From contig MU626449.1 of the NCBI GenBank assembly GCA_025603075.1, positions 1 through 37,142 of the forward strand: 37,142 nt of DNA. The letters are read 5' to 3'. Within the stretch, counting starts at the first letter, position 1; each line of letters starts with the position of its first letter. The position numbers and the translations under genes were made by a program. Source of the DNA: Neoconidiobolus thromboides FSU 785 (lineage: Eukaryota > Entomophthoromycota > Entomophthoromycetes > Entomophthorales > Neoconidiobolaceae). A model generated the notes under the pieces. That model was not told where the DNA came from, ran no database searches, and was given only the letters and a program-made list of their open reading frames with translations. This document shows, piece after piece, positions 21,131-32,693 of the stretch.

Positions 21131-21796
21131 ATGAAATATTCTTTTATTTTATTCGGTTTATCTTTAATCTCATTAAACATCAATGCTCTTCCAATTGATG
21201 AGGAAGCTTCTTCAGTTGTCAATAATATTCAACTTTCTCTAAAAGATCTCAATCTTGATTCAGAAACACTTCATTCAATTGAAGATCGTTTAAATAAACA
21301 AAAGCAATCCAAACCATCCAAAACTGAAATTAAGCAGGAAGTAAAGATTCAATCTAAATTAAATGAGACTAAAGTAAATGAAGAATTAAAAGAAATGATC
21401 TGTAGAGTGAATAAATTACGATCAGACAATGGTAAAGAACTGCTTTTGGTAGATAATCGTTTAATGATAGCAGCCCAAAAACATAGTGAAGCTCAAGAAA
21501 GTAATAAAAAAATGTCACATAAAGGATTTACTAAAGAAACTGAAGAATTTGGCGATCGATTTAAATTAGAAGGCTATGCTTTTACTGGAGCTGCAGAGAA
21601 TGTAGCTGTAGGTCAAAAATCTGTTAAAGCAGTTATGAAATCATGGGAAGATTCACCAGGTCATCGTAATAATATACTTGGTAATTATGAATGCTTTGGT
21701 TATGGTAAAAAAAAGGATTATTGGACTCAAGCTTTTGCTTCTGGAGCAGACTGTATTGGTTATGAAAAAATCGATTGTAATGGAGTTTCATTTTGA
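21131..21796 (+). CDS. Secreted CAP-superfamily (SCP/PR-1-like) protein
   Basis: Single-exon gene of 221 residues. Residues 1-19 form a signal peptide (basic start, hydrophobic FILFGLSLISL, likely cut after INA). Residues 20-85 are a Lys/Ser/Glu-rich linker. The CAP domain runs from about 86 to the end: HSEAQ (putative active-site His), GAAENVAVG, SPGHRNNIL (second His) and YWTQAFA. Four cysteines follow the ICRVN, YECFGYG, ADCIGYE and IDCNG contexts. Fungal CAP proteins are extracellular and several bind sterols or lipids (family knowledge); the role here is unknown. The ATG at 21131 is chosen because it begins the signal peptide. Confidence 0.9.
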   Translation: MKYSFILFGLSLISLNINALPIDEEASSVVNNIQLSLKDLNLDSETLHSIEDRLNKQKQSKPSKTEIKQEVKIQSKLNETKVNEELKEMICRVNKLRSDNGKELLLVDNRLMIAAQKHSEAQESNKKMSHKGFTKETEEFGDRFKLEGYAFTGAAENVAVGQKSVKAVMKSWEDSPGHRNNILGNYECFGYGKKKDYWTQAFASGADCIGYEKIDCNGVSF

Positions 21797-21998
21797 TTTC
21801 AATAAATATTATCAGTATTAAAGTATTAGAAAATTACTTAAATATATATTGAACTTTATCATTTTTCTATAAAATAATGTTTTAAATGGAGGTTAAAATT
21901 AATATAATATTTCTTAAGTTATTTCTTAAGTTTATATTTTACATAAGTTCTATAATGTTGAAATATATTTATTATTATTATAAATAACTATTTGATAT

Positions 21999-22026
21999 TG
22001 AATTTTAATAATTTTTACACTCAAAT
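21999..22026 (-). mobile_element. MITE fragment at left border of the tandem duplication
   Basis: TGAATTTTAATAATTTTTAC then ACTCAAAT matches the middle of a minus-orientation MITE. It stops exactly where the 203-bp duplication begins. Confidence 0.55.
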
Positions 22027-22432
22027 AATTAAATTAATACTTTATGATTGCGTGTTTTAATTTGCCTATGTTTATTCAATGTAGTATACTTTCATAAATA
22101 ATAATGCTAATGTGTAATTAAGGCAAATATAAAAATTTTATAAGCCATGATAGTATTTTTGTATTTATTTTTTAAATTGCATAAATACAAAACAATATGA
22201 GGGTGTTTTTTTAGCTTCATCACTTTTTCAATTAAATTAATACTTTATGATTGCGTGTTTTAATTTGCCTATGTTTATTCAATGTAGTATACTTTCATAA
22301 ATAATAATGCTAATGTGTAATTAAGGCAAATATAAAAATTTTATAAGCCATGATAGTATTTTTGTATTTATTTTTTAAATTGCATAAATACAAAACAATA
22401 TGAGGGTGTTTTTTTAGCTTCATCACTTTTTC
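22027..22432. repeat. Perfect tandem duplication, 2 x 203 bp
   Basis: Bases 22027-22229 recur as 22230-22432 with no difference found on reading. The unit carries TGATTGCGTGTTTTAATTTG, AATTAAGGCAAATA and the left 32 bp or so of a MITE, so the MITE left end appears twice (22198 and 22401) and only the second is completed. Confidence 0.95.
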
Positions 22433-22499
22433 CATCTTTCAAGCACTATTTGAGTGAAAAATTGTTAGTAAAATCCTTAAACATAAAAATATATCTCTA
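22401..22499 (+). mobile_element. MITE copy 16 (left end duplicated at 22198-22229)
   Basis: Left end TGAGGGTG, right end TATCTCTA; core AAGCACTATTTGAGTG. Crosses the right border of the tandem duplication. Confidence 0.88.
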
Positions 22500-23097
22500 T
22501 ATCTTAAGTTTCAATATAAGTTTATTAAATTTGTTACTAATTTGTTAAAAACATATAACATTAAGTTAATTTTATTGTAATGAATTTATCAGCTAATATT
22601 CAAATTCACAGCGAAAATAGAAATCAATGAAAATTAAATAATTTATTGAGATGGCTTCTTTAACATTTTGTTATCCTTTTATGCTGCATAAAAATTAAAA
22701 ATAAGATTTTAGTTATTTTAAAAAACCTTGAACTCTCTTTAGACAAGTGGTTTACTAAATAAGGACAAACTTACTGAAGGGGTTGGAGTCTATCTAGAAA
22801 GGACTTTAAGGCTATAAATTTTATTTACATGTCTTTTGATTTCCCAATAAATATTATCATATCATTCTATGAGTCATCCGACATAAAAGCGTTGTTGAAT
22901 TTGCAAATTATTTGGGCAATTTTTTTGCCTACAATTTTATTATCAAATTATATTAGGCTATAAATAGCTACTAGTTCAAACACTAATATTTTATAGTTGT
23001 GTATGTCAATTTGATCAAAATTTTAAATTAAATCAAATTTTAAATTAAATGAGCCTTACTCGATGGGATTAATCATTATCAGATAAATTAATCCCTC

Positions 23098-23427
23098 CCA
23101 ATCAGATTTATGGCTGTTTCCATTTTGGCTAAAATAAGCCAATAAAATATCTCTGATAGTCAACTCAACGAAAATAAAGCTAGTAATTGGTTCGCTTCAA
23201 CCATTAAAAAATAGGACTTAGTTCCTAAATGATTGGCTCAATTTGGTTTTAAGACAAATCAAATTGAACGATTGAATTATTTAAAATTTAGTTACATCAG
23301 AAACTCAAATATCTATAAATTATGTCCCATAACTTCAAGCATCCACCAATCAAAGGCCGTAGAATCATCATTCTTTCAAATGATTCCATTTTCGCTTAAG
23401 AATCTCCAATATACCAATAACACCAAT
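23098..23427. promoter_or_regulatory. CCAAT-box cluster upstream of ATP1
   Basis: Eight CCAAT pentamers on either strand: 23098, 23139, 23186 (ATTGG), 23232 (ATTGG), 23346, 23406, 23414 and 23423. At this base composition well under one is expected. CCAAT is the site of the HAP/NF-Y complex, known to control respiratory genes in fungi. One box lies in the hairpin TTGGCT-AAAATA-AGCCAA (23125-23142). Confidence 0.65.
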
Positions 23428-23479
23428 TTATATCCTTTCTCATTTAGAAAGTACACCATCTATCTTTTATAATAGTAAA

Positions 23480-25306
23480 ATGCTTCGTACCGCTGTTCGT
23501 TTTGCAGTTAGACGTCAAGCCACCGTTGCTGTAAGTATTCAAATCAACAAATGATACTACAAGTAGAGCAATTGAATAAAAACTAATATTATTCTTCAAT
23601 AGCCTCGTCAGAGCTCCGTTGTCGCCAACACTGCCGCTAAATTGTTCTCTACCAATGCCTTCAGATTGGCTGCTGCTAAGCCATGTAAGCAGAAACAATT
23701 AACATAACAATTAATGTCATTAATATTATTTTAGCCACCTCTGAAGTTTCTTCAATCCTCGAAGATCGTATTTTAAATACTACTTCCAACTTTGATATCC
23801 AAGAAACTGGTCGTGTATTATCCGTTGGTGATGGTATTGCCCGTGTTTATGGTCTTAAAAATGTACAAGCCGAAGAGATGGTTGAGTTCTCTTCTGGTGT
23901 TCAAGTAAGAAATAATTTTAATTTAAAAAAAAATAATTTTTTAAATTTCATTATAGGGTATGGCTCTTAACTTGGAACCTGACAATGTAGGTATTGTCGT
24001 TTTCGGTAACGATCGTCTTATCAAAGAAGGTGATACCGTTAAACGTACTGGTAACATTGTCGATGTTCCAGTAGGTGATGGTCTTCTTGGACGTGTAGTT
24101 GATGGTCTTGGTAACCCAATTGATGGTAAGGGTCCAATTCAAGCCGCTAAGCGTCAACGTGCCCAAATGAAAGCCCCAGGTATTATTCCTCGTCAATCTG
24201 TCCACGAACCTATGCAAACTGGTATCAAATCTGTTGATTCTATGTTGCCAATTGGTCGTGGTCAACGTGAGTTGATTATTGGTGATCGTCAAACTGGTAA
24301 GACTGCTGTCGCTCTTGACACTATTCTTAACCAAAAGAAGTGGAATGATGGAACTGATGAATCCAAAAAACTTTACTGTGTTTACGTTGCTATTGGTCAA
24401 AAACGTTCCACTGTTGCTCAATTCGTTCAAACTCTTGAAGAAAATGATGCTCTTAAATACTCCATTGTTGTAGCTGCTACTGCTTCCGATGCTGCTCCAC
24501 TTCAATTCTTAGCTCCATATTCTGGTGCTGCTATGGGAGAATATTTCCGTGATAATGGTAAACATGCCTTAATCATCTATGATGATTTATCCAAACAAGC
24601 CGTAGCTTATCGTCAAATGTCTCTTCTTCTTCGTCGTCCACCAGGTCGTGAAGCTTATCCTGGTGATGTTTTCTATCTCCATTCCCGTCTTTTAGAACGT
24701 GCTGCTAAGCTTAACAAAGATTTCGGATCTGGTTCCCTTACTGCCTTACCAGTTATTGAAACTCAAGGTGGTGATGTCTCAGCTTATATTCCAACCAATG
24801 TTATTTCCATTACCGATGGTCAAATTTTCTTAGAAGCTGAACTTTTCTTCAAGGGTATTCGTCCAGCTATTAACGTAGGTATTTCCGTATCTCGTGTAGG
24901 TTCTGCTGCCCAAACCAAAGCTATGAAACAAGTTGCCGGTTCTCTTAAACTTTTCTTAGCTCAATACCGTGAAGTTGCTGCTTTCGCTCAATTCGGTTCC
25001 GATCTTGATGCTTCCACCCAATTCTTGTTAAATCGTGGTTCCCGTCTTACTGAACTTCTTAAACAACCACAATATAAGCCACTTCCAGTTGAAAAACAAG
25101 TTGCTATTATCTACGCTGGTGTTAACGGTTTCCTTGATAAAATCGAAGTTAGTAAAGTTGTTGATTTTGAAAATGCTTTCTTACCACACATCACTGAAAA
25201 TCACTCTGATATCCTTGAGGCTATCCGTGTTGAAGGTAAACTTTCTGAAGAAGTTGAAAAGAAACTCCGTAACGTCATTACTGAGTTTATCAAGACTTTC
25301 CAATAA
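23480..25306 (+). CDS. ATP1: Mitochondrial F1F0 ATP synthase subunit alpha (nuclear encoded)
   Basis: Non-catalytic nucleotide-binding subunit of the F1 hexamer on the mitochondrial inner membrane. Four exons (23480-23530, 23603-23684, 23735-23904, 23957-25306) give 550 residues, the normal length. Exons 1-2 encode a basic, acid-free import presequence ([21 protein letters not shown]). Mature landmarks are [24 protein letters not shown], Walker A GDRQTGKT at residues 210-217, [27 protein letters not shown], and the alpha/beta signature [10 protein letters not shown] followed by RVGSAAQ, which carries the conserved Arg. Codon use is strongly biased (GGT, CGT, CTT, GCT, TTC), as expected of a highly expressed gene. 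Large antisense frames across it, such as 23951-24505, are shadows. Confidence 0.98.
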
Positions 25307-25940
25307 GCCTGTTCCCTCATTTTTAATAACATAAAATTTAAACTATTTTACTTCGACTTTATAAACAATTTTACTTTGAATGTGTTAACATTGTATTTAA
25401 TTTTAGATTTTAAAATTAGACTGTAATTATATATATGATATGATAAAATGATTATTAGGAATGGGGTAAAGTATAAAATCCGTCATTAGTTGCTTTATAA
25501 ACAACAGGGCAGTAATCTTTAAGTATGAGTTATAATTTTAAAAGGTCACTTGAGAAATATTAAGATAATAAGGTCCAAAAAGGTTTGAAAAATATAGTTA
25601 ATCATATATTAAAACAACCGGAAATTAATATAAAGCTTATAAATTGTAGAAATGAATATTGAATACTGTTTAGATTAAATAAAGTTCAAATTTTTAAAAA
25701 ATATTGAATTTATTCTTGTTTTCATTTAAATTATAGACTAATATAAAAATGTGTATAATTATGAAATGTTAGAATTAATGGCTTCATGTTTTTCCGAAAA
25801 TAAAATACAAAATCTATTTATTTAAGTAATTTTAATAAAATATTAATAATCATAGCTTTTGAAGATAGAAAAGTAACGTCAAACTTAATAAATATATAAT
25901 CTATTTCCTTTCTAAATTACCTTGATGGAATTAATAAGGA

Positions 25941-26035
25941 CGTGGATATATTTTTTTGTAAGAATTTTACTAACAATCTTTCCACTCAAATAGTGCTTAA
26001 GAATCGAAAAAGTGATGAAACCAAAAAATACCCTA
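25941..26035 (-). mobile_element. MITE copy 17
   Basis: Left end CGTGGATA, right end TACCCTAA, both eroded. Contains the private core variant AGTGCTTAAGAATCGAAAAA, shared only with copy 18. Confidence 0.82.
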
Positions 26036-26085
26036 ATATAATAGTTTAGTGTAATTTGAAGCCTTATTAAGATTATTTGTATTAA

Positions 26086-26180
26086 TGGGGCTATTTTGTC
26101 TTCATTACTTTTTCGATTCTTAAGCACTATTTGAGTGGAAAGATTGTTAGTAAAATTCTTAAACAAAAAAATACATCCCC
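26086..26180 (+). mobile_element. MITE copy 18, inverted partner of copy 17
   Basis: Left end TGGGGCTA, right end CATCCCCC. Its core TTTTTCGATTCTTAAGCACT is the exact reverse complement of the copy 17 variant. Confidence 0.88.
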
Positions 26181-26740
26181 CGTAATTTGTTTTTATAATA
26201 GAAACGCTTAAATTATTGAAAGTAAAAAAAAACAAAATTGAAACAACTGAAGACTATAAATAATACAATAAAGGTCAATATTAAAGTAGCTTGATTTCTA
26301 AAACTATAATAGCATAATTTATCCATTTGATTCAAGTTCATTACAATTATAAAATTCAACCAATTTTACACATACATTAAAGTCAAAAATATATAAAACT
26401 AACTGCAATCTATTCTTCAATCTTTCTTATTATAGAAATATGAGTAAAAGAACAAAAGTAATGTGCCACCAGACCTTACCTCTTTATCGTTATGTTATCT
26501 GCTTCATTTGTCTTGTTTTGTTTAAAGCCCTTTGTTTTATTATTTACTATTAAATATATCAACGCTTAGAAATCAACTCTTTTAAAGTTTAAAAGATATT
26601 TGATTTGTTACTGCTTATAAAATTTAGAATTTGAAGTTATCATTACAACTTTTATTGTTCAACAATAAAAAATGCCCAATAGATGGACTTAACCTATTAA
26701 TTGTATCAGTTTATAAAAGCTTACTTCATATAATTTATAC

Positions 26741-26836
26741 AAAGATATCTCTTTTTAAGAAATTTGCTAACACTTTTTTCACATAATAGCATTTAAAAAA
26801 ATCGAAAAAATGACAAAATTAAAAGAAACACTCCCT
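26741..26836 (-). mobile_element. MITE copy 19, degenerate
   Basis: TTTTTAAGAAATTTGCTAAC, then CACATAATAGCATTTAAAAA and CACTCCCTA at the right end. The left end is not clear. Confidence 0.72.
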
Positions 26837-27109
26837 ATACATTATTGTAAATTCAATTTTTTGGACAAAATTTAATTCTATTCTTAGGACAGCTAGAACA
26901 GCTTACAGCCAGATGTCTTCTGTTACTTTTAATCTGTAGCTAAATTTTTCTAATGTGTTTAAGCACTACAAATTTTATAAGCCCTAAATTTATGTTAGTT
27001 ATTAGCTACAAGTTGAAAACAATGGGGTATATCTACCTATAAACTGCTCTGATTTGATTTTTCAACCTATTCTAGTTTTCTAAACTGTCAATTTCTAAAA
27101 AAATAAAAC

Positions 27110-27200
27110 GAAGGGTATCTTTTTTAGTTTCATTTGCTGTTCCATTTTTCAAGCTTTAGTGACTGAAAAAATAACTAGCAATTTATAAAGTAAAAGAATT
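27110..27200 (+). mobile_element. MITE copy 20, degenerate
   Basis: Left part GAAGGGTATCTTTTTTAGTT then CATTTTTCAAGC follows the family. The right end is lost in AT-rich sequence. Confidence 0.55.
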
Positions 27201-27269
27201 TGTGTTCAAATATTTTAATATTATAATTAAATTTAAGGGTGAAAATGAGTAAATAGTTCAACAAGAAAG

Positions 27270-27324
27270 AGGGATATCTTTATTTAAAAATGAAGAAAGT
27301 GATGAAACTAAAAAAACATCCTCA
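27270..27324 (-). mobile_element. MITE copy 21, internally deleted
   Basis: GAGGGATATCTTTATTTAA is joined directly to AATGAAGAAAGTGATGAAAC and the right end CATCCTCA; about 45 bp of the middle are missing. Confidence 0.6.
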
Positions 27325-27633
27325 AATGTTATATATAATTCAAAACAAAATATTACAATCGTTATTCATGATAAAAAGCAAACAATTAAATCAAATAGAA
27401 TAAATTTAAATTATTTTATTAAATGTAACTTTTTAAAAATACGTTCTTGGATCTCAATCGAATTCCAATCCGAAACACCAAATCAATCAAAAAATAAAAA
27501 TCATTGAATAATAAACCAAAGACAAGCGCAATAAATTTTAAATATGTTTTACTTGGATGAAATAAAGGGAGCTGGGGTTTTCAGCTAGATTGAAATAAAA
27601 TTGTTATTTATTTAAGCATTGCCTAGAAATATG

Positions 27634-29183
27634 TTAGTTGTTATTAAAATAAAACAAAATCGAGTTACAATAAGTTTTTGAGTCAATGTCCTCAGGAAGT
27701 TCAGTAATATTAACTTCAAAGCGTTCTTGGATATTATTTAAAGTTTCTGAGTCTTCACCACTGGCAACAAAAGTAATGGCTAAACCTTTAGTACCGAAAC
27801 GACCAGCACGTCCAACCTAAAAAAAAATAAGTAAAATTGTTATTATTAGTCAATCTAACTTACACGATGGAGGTATGAATCAGCGCTATCTGGCATGTCG
27901 TAATTGATGACAACATTTACACGTTCAATATCAATACCACGTGCAAACACATCGGTACAGACCATAACACGGAATTTGAAGTCCTTGAACAACTGGTAAC
28001 GCTGAATACGAGTTGGCTGATCCAAGTTACCATGGATACAGATAGTAGGGAAACTGCAGTTTTTGAGAACTCTTTCAAGGGCTTTAGCTCTAGAAATTGA
28101 TTTTACGAAGATACAGATTTGATTAAAATTCAATGTATCAAGAAGATCATTAAGAGTTCTACTTTTGCTATCTTCCTTAAGTTTTACAAAGTGTTGTAAA
28201 AGACCATGTAAGGTAAGTTTAGTTTCATCATCAATGTAAATTTCCAAAGGCTAAAATTGATGTTAGATTATATTATAATAAATTTGATATAACATACATT
28301 TTGCATGAACTTTCTAACTACGGGTCTAATTTCTTTGCTAAGGGTAGCTGAGAACATAAGTACTTGCTTGTGTTGAGGAGTCTCACGGAAAATGTCTTGG
28401 ACATCGCAACGCATTTCTGAATTTATCTTAGATAATGAAGTTGGATAAATTAATATACTTACCATGATTTTCCAACATCTTGTCACATTCATCAAGTACA
28501 AAATGTTTGATGGTGCCTGCTTTAAGCGTACCTTCTTTAATGAGAGCGAGAACACGTCCTGGTGTACCAACAAGAACATGTGGGCAGGTATCTTTGTCTT
28601 TAATCAATTCACGATCTTTGGCAATATTAATACCACCATAAACTACCTTGGTACGTACCTTTGGTAGATATTTTGAGAAACGAGTATACTCATTCATAAT
28701 TTGGAATGCCAATTCTCTAGTATGACAGAGAACCAACACACCAACTTGACCTGGAACAGGGTCAACTTGCTGTAAAGTGGCCAAAACAAAAACTGCAGTC
28801 TTTCCCATACCCGATTTTGCTTGACAGATAACATCAGACCCAAGGATCGATTGAGGAATACATTCATGCTGAACTATAATAAAAGGGCTCAGTTCCAACG
28901 AAAAATTAAATAATTAAATAATTGCCAACCAACCTTCTGATGGATGTTCAAAACCACAGTCAGCAATAGCACGCATAAGTTCTGGTCTTATAAGGAAATC
29001 TTTGAAACCGGTGGAATGGATAGTTACATAAGAACCCTTATCTTTACCCTCTTTACCCTTGGCTTCCTCTTCAAGTGGTTTGTTGTCTTCAATCTCCTTC
29101 TCGTTATCAGTGAGAGAAATTTCTTGGTCTAAGGCATCGTCTTCCTCGAAATCAATTAATTCATCATGATGATTGTCAGCCAT
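27634..29183 (-). CDS. SUB2: SUB2/UAP56 DECD-box RNA helicase
   Basis: ATP-dependent RNA helicase of spliceosome assembly and TREX-mediated mRNA export; nuclear. Five exons (29183-28934, 28873-28463, 28416-28298, 28250-27864, 27816-27634) give 449 residues, close to yeast Sub2. Helicase motifs in order: Q-motif region [15 protein letters not shown], Walker A AKSGMGKT (102-109), CHTRELA, DECD (211-214, diagnostic for this subfamily), SAT (243-245), [21 protein letters not shown] and [10 protein letters not shown]. The acidic N-terminus (about residues 1-50) is typical. Intron 1 has an unusual donor, GTTGGT. After the conserved [11 protein letters not shown] the C-terminus ends in an atypical [12 protein letters not shown] further small intron there is possible but was not found. 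Confidence 0.96.
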
Positions 29184-29942
29184 TTTAGTATCCTAATTTC
29201 TGCATGAGCGAAAATGCAAGCAAGAAAGGAAACAAGATCATGTTAGCAAAGGTTATTGAAAAATATTTATCCAAATTAATATAAAATAATTGTAATTTAG
29301 GTGAACTTGAATTTATACACGCTTCTGTTTAAGAAGCATGATATATATCACTCCAGCCATAAATAAATGGATCCACAACTGCAATGAATAGATAGTCCAT
29401 TAAATTTAAGCGTACCTTATTTAATTTAATAATATAGAAATAAAAGTATTAGGGTGATAATTAAGAGCAAGGTGAACTTATATTAATCCGTAATTATGGG
29501 ACACTAAGGATTATATGATATTAACCAATGAGAACCTATAAATAGGTAATTATTACGCAACTATTTAATTTTATTGGCTGGAATTTAAGAATAAAAATAA
29601 TCATCAAAAATCATTTATAAAAAGCATTGGTTAAACATGAATATTAAACCAGTGCCACCTAATCATATTGAAAATTCAATTAAAAAATAGTTTAATAAAA
29701 AAATGACTAGACAAATTCAATCATATTTAAGTAAAATTTAATAGGTTTAATACTTATATTTAATTTAGTTTATACTTACATTTTATAGATTCTGTACCTA
29801 CTCATTTTGAAACAGTTTCAGCATAAACATAAGCGGAAGTGCTATTGTTTTTGAATACAGCCATATATAAGATAGTATTTGATTAACAAAACTGCTGAGA
29901 CTGTCTCAACAAAAGAATTTCATCATTATACAAACTTAAATA

Positions 29943-29990
29943 TGAGAATGTTTTTTTTGCTTCGGCATTTAGTCAGTATTTTCTCAAGTT
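29943..29990 (+). mobile_element. MITE fragment 22 (left end only)
   Basis: TGAGAATGTTTTTTTTGCTT resembles the left end. The right half has no match. Confidence 0.4.
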
Positions 29991-31221
29991 TTGCTTATAA
30001 GAATGAAAATAAAGCCATCTTTATGTCTAATATACTATTTTTCTGAGTATGAATAATTCGAATACCTTTATTGAAATAACTATTTATTAGATAAAAAAAT
30101 AAACCGATATGTTATATTACATCATGTTATGATATCCAAAGATCCCGTTTTTTTATAAATAATTTGATAATAATAAAATCTACTTTTATTTTATTAATAT
30201 TTTACAATAAAAAATAATTTTGGATTCCTTTGAATTACGATACTTCATTGTAAATACAGGTTGAGTGTTTAAAATGACTAAATTAGCCTATGGTCATAAA
30301 TTGACTATATAATCTGCAATTTATGTAGTATACATTTTAAGGAATCTTTTATATTTATTATTTGGGCAAAGTTAATATTTAGAAATTGATATAAAAAGGT
30401 AATATAGGTGAAGTTAGAAATTAATTTACTAAATTTTGTTGTTTGTTTTTGATCACTTTAATTAAGATTTTTCTTTATGTTTTTAACTAACAATATAGTA
30501 TTATTATTTCTTCTTTGACTAAATGCTACAATTTTAATTATTCCTGAATAAACATACTTTATACTTTTTCATTAGTACATTAGTTCTATCTTTTAAAAAA
30601 TAGCAATACTATAAAAAGCAAGGTTTATAAAAAGGTGTAATAAAGGGTAATGTTACGAAATTAATAACTATACATAATCTATATAACTCGAAAATTAAAT
30701 AGCAACAAATATTACCAAATGTCCAGAAAAACAAACAGTTCAGGTACCACCATAAAGGGATGTCGTTGGTATATTTCAAAAGAACACTCTTAGCTATGGT
30801 CCTAATGAGATTGTGAATGGTCAATTGAATAATATAATTTTGAGTTTAAAAATAAACTATATAAGCAAATCATTGCACAACAATTATATTTACAAATCAT
30901 CTGACATATTTATTTCCTTTTTTTACACCCATTTTAATCTTTTAATCTTCCAGTTTTGCCTTGTCTTTTTTCAATCACATCCTTTCACAGCTTTTTCAGT
31001 CATCTAAATTGAAATATTGTGAAAAGGGGGTATTAACTTTTAAGCAACAAAGAAGACTAAATGAAATAAGGTTAGACTCTTAATAGTCACATTACATTAT
31101 TGCTTTTTGCTTATATCAAAGAGTCATTCTATTTGAGCATAAAGAAACAAATGTGGTTCAAAACAATCAAGTAATAGGAAAAATGATGTGATTGAAGGAC
31201 TTTAGATTTCCAAATTATATA

Positions 31222-31321
31222 CGGGGCTGTTTTTTTTGGTTTCATTACTTTCTCCATTTTTTAAGTGCTATTTGAGCGGAAAGATTGTTAGTAAAGTTCT
31301 TAAACAAAAAATATATCCCTA
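31222..31321 (+). mobile_element. MITE copy 23
   Basis: Left end CGGGGCTG after TA, right end TATCCCTA; core AAGTGCTATTTGAGCGG. Confidence 0.9.
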
Positions 31322-31874
31322 ATACCTTTTTTCTATACTTGATATTAGTGCTTTTAAACTTAAACCTCATATACTATTTAATATTTAAAAATGTATGCTG
31401 GAGCCATGATGATATGTATTTATGGGAAATAAAATAAATTTTATGACTTATCTGAAAGGCTGGGGAAAAGATGAACTATTAATTTGAATGCTAATATTTA
31501 TATTTTATATTTTTATAATATGTTACATTTATTATTTTAATCTTTTTTTATATTAATTCAATTTTCTAAATACTGGCCAACCACAGATTAAACTTTTGTA
31601 CAAGGTTATTTAATTTATTAAATATTATGTTTAATTAGGGAATTTATATCACAGCTTGTAAGTTGTTAAATGTGGCTATATAATTCCAGATAACAAGAAT
31701 CAGCTTAACTATACTATAAACTGACTTTGACACCCCTTCCAATATATCACATTGTAAGCCATGTGCTGACTATATTTGCATCATACTTTTCTGCTTTGGT
31801 ATTATTGAAACATTTACTTTTGACTATATAATTATATCACTTTTTTCGTTAAGGATAGGTGAAAATTCATATTA

Positions 31875-31974
31875 TGAGAATATATTTTTGTGTTTAAGAA
31901 TTTTACTAATAAATGTTCCGCTTAAATAGCGCTTAAAAAATGGAAGAAATAATGAAGTCAAAAAAACACTCCCT
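31875..31974 (-). mobile_element. MITE copy 24
   Basis: Left end TGAGAATA, right end CACTCCCT; core AAATAGCGCTTAAAAAATGG. Confidence 0.88.
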
Positions 31975-32005
31975 TATAATAAACTTTATGGCTTTATAGT
32001 TAACA

Positions 32006-32102
32006 TAGAGATGTGTTTTATTATTTGAGAGTTTTACAACACTTTTTATGCTAAAATAGCGCTTAAAAAAATGGAAAAGTAATAAAACCAAAAACATCCC
32101 CA
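32006..32102 (-). mobile_element. MITE copy 25
   Basis: Left end TAGAGATG, right end CATCCCCA. Lies 31 bp from copy 24 in the same orientation but is clearly a different variant, so it is not a tandem copy of it. Confidence 0.88.
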
Positions 32103-32634
32103 TATATAATTTTCCACTTTGGAAATATTTAAAAGAACCATTTTTAAGAAAAAATTAACCCTTGCAACTTTTTTCTATTTCAAAGTCCAACGTGACTTAT
32201 ATAAACTCTATTTATATTTGACTATGGTTTAACAAGCATAAGAATTTATGTTAAATACTTTAGAATAATCCACAAGATATATTTCTATATTAAATATTTT
32301 AATTATTTCCCTTACTATCATATCCAATTTCTATGTTTTTTCAAACTATTGCTCATAGTTATATAAAACAATAACTATTGTAAGCTACTTTCCGCAAGTT
32401 ACAAAATTATTGAGCCTTCTCATGACTATCATGTGTATTTTGATGAAAAGGTAAGTGTATTAACTTGATTTTACAATTTATTTTATAAGCGTTTATTTAA
32501 TTCAAATATAGTATATAGTTCTATTTAGATGGAGTTAATTCTAACATAAAAATACTTAAGGTTACAAAAATGTCCTTAGTTATTTTGCACCTCTTTTTAT
32601 AAATATATATTAAAAACCAGTTTTAATAAATAGG

Positions 32635-32642
32635 TATATAAG
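32635..32642 (+). promoter_or_regulatory. TATA box of the 32694 gene
   Basis: TATATAAG lies 52 bp before the ATG at 32694, with an A/G-rich leader between them. Confidence 0.45.
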
Positions 32643-32693
32643 CTGACAAATGGATAAATTCTTAAATTAACTCAGAGACTAAAAAGAAAAAAA

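Larger units (their letters stand above)
21797..23097. other. Intergenic, tandem duplication and MITE remnants
   Basis: Contains the 203-bp tandem duplication and MITE copy 16. From about 22500 to 23090 nothing recognisable except a doubled AATTTTAAATTAAAT near 23020-23048. Confidence 0.55.
25307..27633. other. Intergenic between ATP1 and SUB2 (tail to tail), MITE-rich
   Basis: Convergent genes leave 2.3 kb of AT-rich DNA containing five MITE copies or fragments (17-21). No other gene recognised. Confidence 0.55.
29184..32634. other. Intergenic upstream of SUB2, four MITE copies or fragments
   Basis: AT-rich. It holds MITEs 22-25 and two unremarkable frames of 60-70 codons at 30609-30824 (-) and 30813-31007 (+), which I do not accept as genes. 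Confidence 0.5.

Noticed and set aside
23233-23472. 79-codon frame just upstream of ATP1
   Set aside because: It lies in the CCAAT-rich promoter and overlaps no conserved feature; low-complexity translation.
23951-24505. 184-codon antisense frame
   Set aside because: It lies opposite ATP1 exon 4. Biased codon use there leaves few stops on the other strand.
25912-26235. 107-codon minus-strand frame
   Set aside because: It spans MITE copies 17 and 18; no homology or start context.
30609-31007. Two frames of 64-71 codons on opposite strands
   Set aside because: Translations rich in Phe, Ile and Tyr are typical of random AT-rich DNA; no motif or start context.
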